A stretch of DNA of 11,109 nucleotides from Sulfuritalea sp. (GTDB taxonomy: Bacteria > Pseudomonadota > Gammaproteobacteria > Burkholderiales > Rhodocyclaceae): NCBI GenBank assembly GCA_021738105.1, contig JAIPCS010000112.1, positions 1-11,109 on the forward strand, written 5' to 3'. This document shows positions 7,181 through 11,109 of this stretch, piece after piece. The first letter of the stretch is position 1, and each line of letters opens with the position of its first letter. The notes beneath the pieces were generated by a model. It saw nothing but the letters and a program-made list of their open reading frames with translations, made no database searches and was not told the DNA's origin. Both the position numbers and the translations under genes were made by a program.

Positions 7181-7271
7181 GCAAAGCCCGGCCGGACAGG
7201 TGAATTTCCGGACAGCAATCCAAAGCGCCGGGATGGGCATCAGCGATGAAACAGGGTGTTCGTAAGCGCCC

Positions 7272-7472
7272 TTGGCGGTCAAAGCACCAACGACTGGAAA
7301 CCTGTTTGCACTCCTCACCACAGCGGTTCTGCTGACCCTGGGCTTCATGCTCTCGCTCGCTGAATCGATGACGATTGCGCGCACACCGCAGCATGAAAAC
7401 TCCCTTGACAGTCCAGACTGGCTGAAGCACATGGAGTTGGTGAAACCCTGGAGCCTGACCGTCGAACGCTGA
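7272..7472 (+). CDS. Possible small membrane protein (66 aa, TTG start)
   Basis: A short frame whose product has one clear hydrophobic helix near its N-terminus (LFALLTTAVLLTLGFMLSLA, residues 11-30) and a polar tail ending KPWSLTVER. Codon choice (CTG, CTC, ACC, GCG, CGC) looks like the neighbouring genes, which is why I list it. Against it: the only possible start is TTG at 7272, an in-frame TAA lies 9 bases upstream, and no Shine-Dalgarno is close. It may be a real single-pass membrane protein, the remnant of a longer gene, or chance. I recognise no family. Confidence 0.3.
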   Translation: MAVKAPTTGNLFALLTTAVLLTLGFMLSLAESMTIARTPQHENSLDSPDWLKHMELVKPWSLTVER

Positions 7473-8002
7473 TCGCGAGCCCGGTTTGCCCGGTAAATAC
7501 TGGGCACCAATATTGTGCGGAACGGAAACGCCTGCGAGTCAAACTCAAGTAATCCACAGAATCTGTGGACAAGTCTGTGAGCAACTGTCCAGGGCAATGG
7601 TAGGGCAAACGAAAATTGATATTGCTCAATCTTTGTACAGCGATGCATCCCGCTTCCGGTGCCGCACTCCTGATTCCTTCATTTGAAATACGTCCACGAA
7701 CAGAAGCACGAGGCTGCGATCAGATCAATGGCGAGTACCATAAGCGGACAATAAAATCCTCAATTGAGTGCAGAACGTGCCTTCGCTGTTTCCGCTACGC
7801 AGAACTGCAAAATCGAAGCATGCGGATCGGGCCGGTCAATGCTCACTCGAAATTCCTCGCGTGTGCTGTTCATTGGAAGCTTGCTGCCGGGCAGCCGGAG
7901 CATCCGAAGGCGCTGGAAGGCGAGCTCATGAGTGTTCATCGCGAGCCCGGACATAGTGGCAACCAGAAGAGTCGTATACCTGTTTTTGAGAGAGGACCTG
8001 AT
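7473..8002. other. Non-coding stretch before the 369-aa gene
   Basis: About 530 bp with no convincing gene on either strand: several frames stay open, but their translations are rich in Arg, Cys and Ser with no domains, as in out-of-frame reading. It holds a palindromic pair of DnaA-box-like sites at 7550-7572. No clear promoter for the following gene was found. Base composition looks slightly more AT-rich than the flanking housekeeping genes. Confidence 0.5.
7550..7584. promoter_or_regulatory. Inverted pair of DnaA-box-like sites
   Basis: TAATCCACA (7550-7558) and, inverted, TGTGGACAA (7564-7572) each match the DnaA box TTATCCACA at 8 of 9 positions. Together they contain the 17-nt palindrome TCCACAG-AAT-CTGTGGA (7553-7569). 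A weaker third site, TGTGAGCAA (7576-7584), follows. No dnaA, dnaN or other origin gene is nearby. The palindrome could also be an operator or hairpin. Confidence 0.35.
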
Positions 8003-9112
8003 ATGAGCCTACGAAAGCTGATTGTGCTGGGCACTGTCGCCGTGGCTGCCTCACTGGCTATCGGTTTCTATTCTGAATCGACCCCATATGACGAGCGGCT
8101 GATCGGCATTCAAGCCGAGCGGCAGCTCGGACGGATAGACCCGGCCATTCTGAAAGAACCGCTGGACATTCAGGCACTGCTACTGGACTACTCCGGAGAT
8201 TCCGTACTGGTCATGAAGGCGTGGATTGCACTGTCCACCTATCCGAGTCAATCAAGAAACGTTTTCCGGAAGTTTGGTTCCGAGCAGGAATTTCAGGAGA
8301 TTCTTCGACACTATGGTGAGGTCGTGATCCCGGTCATTCAGTATTTCATAGATAACGATGTGCTGACGATACGAGCAGCCGCTGCACTGAAGGAAGGCAT
8401 TGACTCGATTACTGAGATGGCGGAAACCGTTTGGAACCGTGCGCGAGGGCTCGACCCCGCCCCGCCAAATCCAGGCATGGCAAAGACGGTAATTGGTCCG
8501 ACAGAACGTGGATGGCAGGCCGTCATCTTTATCAGAAGCGAAGGCTACAAATTTCTCGATCAGTTTGATATCGACGCCAATACTCAGGTCAAGTGGAACC
8601 AGACAAACCGGGTCGTCAGCGGCGTCGGCGCCTTCTTCAGCAGTGGCCTGATCAAGCTCGAAAAGAAGCTTGACCTGAACGAGAAAGTGACTATCGATGA
8701 TGTGTTTTTTGCTGGCATCGATTTTCTTCCCCTGGCGGTATCACTCAAATTGCTCAGGACAGGCAAAGTGGTCGCCACATCCGGGAAAGAGCTCGGTCTT
8801 CTCAGTCGCACACGGATATTTGCAGCACGCCTGATTCCGCGCAACCCACTGTTCCGGAAATTCGGCAAGTATGCAGCTGTTGTAGCGACGGTCTATGTTG
8901 TAGTGAGTCATCCCAGCCTGATCAATAGTATTCTTGAGGAGGCTGCAAAATTGATGGGGCTGGATCCATGGCTGCTTCAGACTGCGGGCTGGACGGTGCT
9001 GATTGCGGCGATGCTTTATCCGGTCTCCTGGTTGCTGAAAGGCTTGGCGAGTGTGCTGCTGTTCAGCCTTTCGTGGCTTGAAAAGTCCCCGAAGAAATTT
9101 GCCCGTATATAA
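8003..9112 (+). CDS. Uncharacterised membrane-anchored protein (369 aa)
   Basis: I do not recognise this protein. A positively charged N-terminus (MSLRK) precedes a hydrophobic segment at about residues 6-22 without a lipobox, so it is probably a signal anchor. Residues 25-285 are polar, with [23 protein letters not shown] (59-81), a helical [20 protein letters not shown] region (96-115), a mixed [21 protein letters not shown] segment (179-199) and [18 protein letters not shown] (211-228). The C-terminus has two or three hydrophobic segments, about 289-303, 327-341 and 344-358, then a basic tail. The ATG at 8003 is preceded by AGAGGA at good spacing; the frame is open further back to 7616, but that part looks noncoding. 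Codon use is less GC3-biased than that of the aminotransferase gene. It ends 40 bp before the PhnA-like gene and could be cotranscribed with it. Confidence 0.75.
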   Translation: MSLRKLIVLGTVAVAASLAIGFYSESTPYDERLIGIQAERQLGRIDPAILKEPLDIQALLLDYSGDSVLVMKAWIALSTYPSQSRNVFRKFGSEQEFQEILRHYGEVVIPVIQYFIDNDVLTIRAAAALKEGIDSITEMAETVWNRARGLDPAPPNPGMAKTVIGPTERGWQAVIFIRSEGYKFLDQFDIDANTQVKWNQTNRVVSGVGAFFSSGLIKLEKKLDLNEKVTIDDVFFAGIDFLPLAVSLKLLRTGKVVATSGKELGLLSRTRIFAARLIPRNPLFRKFGKYAAVVATVYVVVSHPSLINSILEEAAKLMGLDPWLLQTAGWTVLIAAMLYPVSWLLKGLASVLLFSLSWLEKSPKKFARI

Positions 9113-9152
9113 ATCGAGGCTTCCCAGGAAGCGAATAATCAGGAAATCATCC

Positions 9153-9491
9153 ATGAACACCATGCCCAATTGTCCCGAATGCAACTCCGGCTTTACCTAC
9201 GAAGACGGCGACATGTTCGTCTGCCCGGAATGCGCACACGAGTGGCCCCAGAAAGAAGCCGAGAGCGCTGAGGGACCGCGCGTGGTGTGCGATGCGCATG
9301 GAACGGTGCTTCAGGATGGCGATACGATCACCGTGATCAAGGACCTCAAGATCAAGGGTTCTTCATCCGTGCTCAAAGTCGGAACCAAGGTCAAGAATAT
9401 CCGTCTGGTCGAAGGCGATCATGATATCGACTGCAAGATCGACGGCATCGGCGCGATGAAGTTGAAATCGGAATTCGTGAAGAAAGTCTAG
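9153..9491 (+). CDS. yjdM: PhnA/YjdM-family zinc-ribbon protein
   Basis: A 112-residue cytoplasmic protein, the usual family length. The N-terminal zinc ribbon has Cys7-x2-Cys10 and Cys24-x2-Cys27, followed by the family's C-terminal beta domain ([21 protein letters not shown], then [25 protein letters not shown] and a KSEFVKK end). The name PhnA comes from the E. coli phosphonate operon, but YjdM is not required for phosphonate breakdown and its role is unclear; some homologues are described as phosphonoacetate hydrolases, which should not be transferred here. No phosphonate genes are in the window. The ATG at 9153 has AGGAA 7 bases upstream; the longer frame from 9051 overlaps the preceding gene and is unlikely. 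A short hairpin (GCTTC-CCAG-GAAGC, 9119-9132) lies in the gap to the upstream gene. Confidence 0.9.
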   Translation: MNTMPNCPECNSGFTYEDGDMFVCPECAHEWPQKEAESAEGPRVVCDAHGTVLQDGDTITVIKDLKIKGSSSVLKVGTKVKNIRLVEGDHDIDCKIDGIGAMKLKSEFVKKV

Positions 9492-9604
9492 CCGTCGGGT
9501 CGCGCAATCTATTCGATGCCCGTATATCGAAAAGTCGCGGCACTCATGAGCGGGCGACCTCACTTCATCAACAAATCACCTGCCGCCAAACCCTCGCTGG
9601 CCAC

Positions 9605-10393
9605 TTAAATATTCCTGCTCTTCTTGATCAGGTCGTGCGCAAGCTGGATCTCTTTGGCTTGTTCGGTTGCCATCGCTATCATGTCTTCAGGCAGACCTTG
9701 CCCGATCAATTTGTCCGGATGGTACTGGCTGATCAGCTTGCGGTAGGCGCGTTTGATTTCCTGGTCGCTACTGTCTTTGGTGACCCCCAGAGCCTTGTAG
9801 GCATCGTCCAGGGCCGCTTCTGTGGTGGGCTGCCCGGCGGCAAAGTGGGATTGGTTCAGCACCATGTCCATCAAATGCCGGAATGCGGCCTGGTCGTAGC
9901 CTAAACGTGCGGCGATATCCACCAGTGCCGCTTCTTCTGCCTGATGCACATGACCATCGGCCAGTGCCATCACGATCAGATAAACCAGCAGCACCTGTTT
10001 CAATTGCTTCGTATGGCCGCAAACCGACATGAATCGAACGTAAGTCGATTCAATATCAAACGCAGGATCGACCCCACGCTTGAACAGAGCGATCGCCTGA
10101 ACCCGGTGCTCTGAAGTCATGCCGAGTTTTTGAATCACCGCCTCGACGTGGGCGATCTCGCCCTCCGAGACTCGCCCATCGGCCTTGGCCAGCTTGCCCA
10201 TCGAGATGAACATGGTCTCGATGAAAACGGTTTGCCGCAACGCGTTCTGCAAAGGGTTCATGCCGCCGGGGCCATAAGCCCGCAGGCGATCGATCATCGA
10301 CCCGATAAAAAGACCAAGCAGCGCGCCGAAAAACCCGAGAAAGTAAAACCCTGCGATGACACCAATAAACTTAAACAAATCGACTCCAGACAA
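9605..10393 (-). CDS. djlA: Membrane-anchored J-domain co-chaperone DjlA
   Basis: DjlA is a type III inner-membrane J-protein that stimulates DnaK and is tied to envelope stress responses such as the Rcs pathway in enterics. The 262 residues show the full family order: one N-terminal membrane helix (about 9-32, with glycines G20, G23, G27 and G31 spaced for helix packing), a TerB-like helical domain (about 55-175, with ADGRVSEGEI and ADGHVHQAEE acidic repeats), and a C-terminal J-domain (about 195-262) with HPD at 225-227. The start is unusual: the frame opens with TTG (10391-10393), an in-frame TAG lies two codons upstream, and no good Shine-Dalgarno is visible. Any later start would remove part of the membrane anchor, so TTG is the best choice. 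It is convergent with the zinc-ribbon gene and divergent from selO. Confidence 0.93.
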   Translation of the reverse strand: MSGVDLFKFIGVIAGFYFLGFFGALLGLFIGSMIDRLRAYGPGGMNPLQNALRQTVFIETMFISMGKLAKADGRVSEGEIAHVEAVIQKLGMTSEHRVQAIALFKRGVDPAFDIESTYVRFMSVCGHTKQLKQVLLVYLIVMALADGHVHQAEEAALVDIAARLGYDQAAFRHLMDMVLNQSHFAAGQPTTEAALDDAYKALGVTKDSSDQEIKRAYRKLISQYHPDKLIGQGLPEDMIAMATEQAKEIQLAHDLIKKSRNI

Positions 10394-10537
10394 GTGCTAA
10401 AGATTGAGGAATGCGATGCTACCCAAAATAGGCGCTCAGAAAAGGTGTGGCCTCGCCTGATTCACGGCTTGATCATACCGTTTGAACTTGAACGTCTGCC
10501 TCGCCCTTCGCAAATACCACTTTATTTACAGGGTTTA

Positions 10538-10583
10538 CGCCGTATCAACAGCGCCGACTTTTCGGGATTTCCGGTCGCAAATG
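10538..10583 (+). repeat. Dispersed repeat copy 4 (upstream of selO)
   Basis: CGCCGTATC (10538-10546), two spacer bases, an exact 16-bp core CAGCGCCGACTTTTCG (10549-10564), 12 bases, then GCAAATG (10577-10583). This is the same arrangement as copy 2. It lies in the djlA/selO divergent region, 48 bp before the selO start codon, in the direction of selO. Confidence 0.75.
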
Positions 10584-10630
10584 GTCGGTGTGCGCAGTAC
10601 ACTGAGCGCTCATTTTGCAGCGATAGCTCC

Positions 10631-11109
10631 ATGAACGATACCCCTCTGTTTGCTCGAGCAGAAACAACAATTTTTGATCTGTGCGACCCGCAACTGGCGA
10701 GCCGTTTCGACAACAGTTTTGTGCGCGAACTGCCGGCCGATCCTTTGCGCCAGGATTTCCCGCGCCCGGTGCGCAACGCCTGCTTCAGTCACGTCAGGCC
10801 AGCGGCGGTTGCCGCACCCGAACTGCTGGCGTGGGCGGACTCGGTCGGTGAGTTGCTCGGCATTGCGCGCCCACAGTCGGTGAGCGGTCCGGTGGTCGAC
10901 GTTCTCGGCGGCAATATTGTGTTGCCGGGCATGCAGCCCTACGCGGCGCGCTACGGCGGGCACCAGTTCGGCCACTGGGCCGGGCAACTGGGCGACGGGC
11001 GGGCGATGACGCTGGTAGAAATGATCAGCCCCGATGGCCAGCGGCGCGAGCTGCAACTCAAGGGCGCCGGCCGCACGCCCTACTCGCGGCGGGCGGACGG
11101 TCGCGCGGT
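10631..11109 (+). CDS. selO: Protein adenylyltransferase SelO (YdiU), 5' part
   Basis: The first 159 residues are present and the gene runs off the window end; the family is usually near 480-520 residues. SelO is a pseudokinase-fold enzyme that binds ATP in a flipped orientation and transfers AMP to Ser, Thr or Tyr of target proteins, linked to oxidative stress. Family motifs seen are FDNSFVRELP (26-35), VLPGMQPYAARYGGHQFGHWAG (97-118, including the GGHQFG loop), QLGDGRA (119-125), and LQLKGAGRTPYSRRADGRA (141-159) with Lys144 as the likely nucleotide-binding lysine. The ATG at 10631 has no strong Shine-Dalgarno. It is divergent from djlA, and repeat copy 4 sits in its upstream region. Codons are very GC-rich at the third position. 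Confidence 0.93.
   Translation, partial: MNDTPLFARAETTIFDLCDPQLASRFDNSFVRELPADPLRQDFPRPVRNACFSHVRPAAVAAPELLAWADSVGELLGIARPQSVSGPVVDVLGGNIVLPGMQPYAARYGGHQFGHWAGQLGDGRAMTLVEMISPDGQRRELQLKGAGRTPYSRRADGRA

Noticed and set aside
7472..7950. 13-bp direct repeat ATCGCGAGCCCGG at 7472-7484 and 7938-7950, as possible att or insertion duplication
   Set aside because: Roughly one repeated 13-mer pair is expected by chance in 11 kb, and no integrase or transposase lies between the copies.
7616..8002. 129-residue N-terminal extension of the 369-aa protein
   Set aside because: The translation is Cys- and Arg-rich without domains, while the ATG at 8003 has a good Shine-Dalgarno and begins a signal anchor.
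1..11109. CRISPR array, prophage, IS element or defence island
   Set aside because: No tandem spaced repeats, transposase, integrase, nuclease-helicase cluster or toxin-antitoxin pair was seen on either strand.

Overview
The window is a stretch of ordinary proteobacterial chromosome, most likely from a betaproteobacterium (Rhodocyclales/Nitrosomonadales-like by feel). Reasons: moderately high GC with GC-rich third codon positions, RNase E with the long Ala/Pro/Val-rich tail and GLVMIET-type ending seen in that class, the order low-molecular-weight phosphatase - uvrB - aspartate/aromatic aminotransferase, and promoters of the TATAAT-tnnGCGC style. The lineage is inferred from memory of families, not from a search.

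Layout: 1-847 (+) is the 3' end of the RNase E gene, closed by a strong intrinsic terminator. It converges on a minus-strand pair, uvrB (1403-3475) followed by a low-molecular-weight tyrosine phosphatase (930-1403), joined by a TGATG stop/start overlap. A short divergent region separates uvrB from a plus-strand class I aspartate/aromatic aminotransferase (3689-4894). tRNA-Asn(GTT) follows with its own promoter and an 11-bp terminator hairpin. A Bcr/CflA-type drug efflux transporter lies on the minus strand (5367-6599). From about 6.6 to 9.1 kb the DNA is gene-poor and less familiar: a possible 70-nt small RNA with a clear -10 box and terminator, a 60-aa conserved-looking orphan protein, about 820 bp with little or no coding but with an inverted pair of DnaA-box-like sites, and a 369-aa membrane-associated protein I do not recognise. 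The window closes with a PhnA/YjdM zinc-ribbon protein (+), the membrane co-chaperone DjlA (-), and the 5' part of selO/ydiU (+).

The housekeeping genes cover RNA turnover (RNase E), nucleotide excision repair (UvrB), amino-acid transamination, drug export, protein folding (DjlA) and protein AMPylation (SelO). They do not form one pathway. I see no defence locus, prophage, IS element or CRISPR array.

The most unusual signal is a short dispersed repeat, core CAGCGCCGACTTTTCG. It occurs four times in the same orientation: inside the RNase E coding region (one mismatch), in the leader of the aminotransferase, downstream of tRNA-Asn, and upstream of selO. Three copies are followed 7-12 bp later by GCAAATG, and three are preceded by CGCCGTRTC. 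It is not part of any feature I can name.
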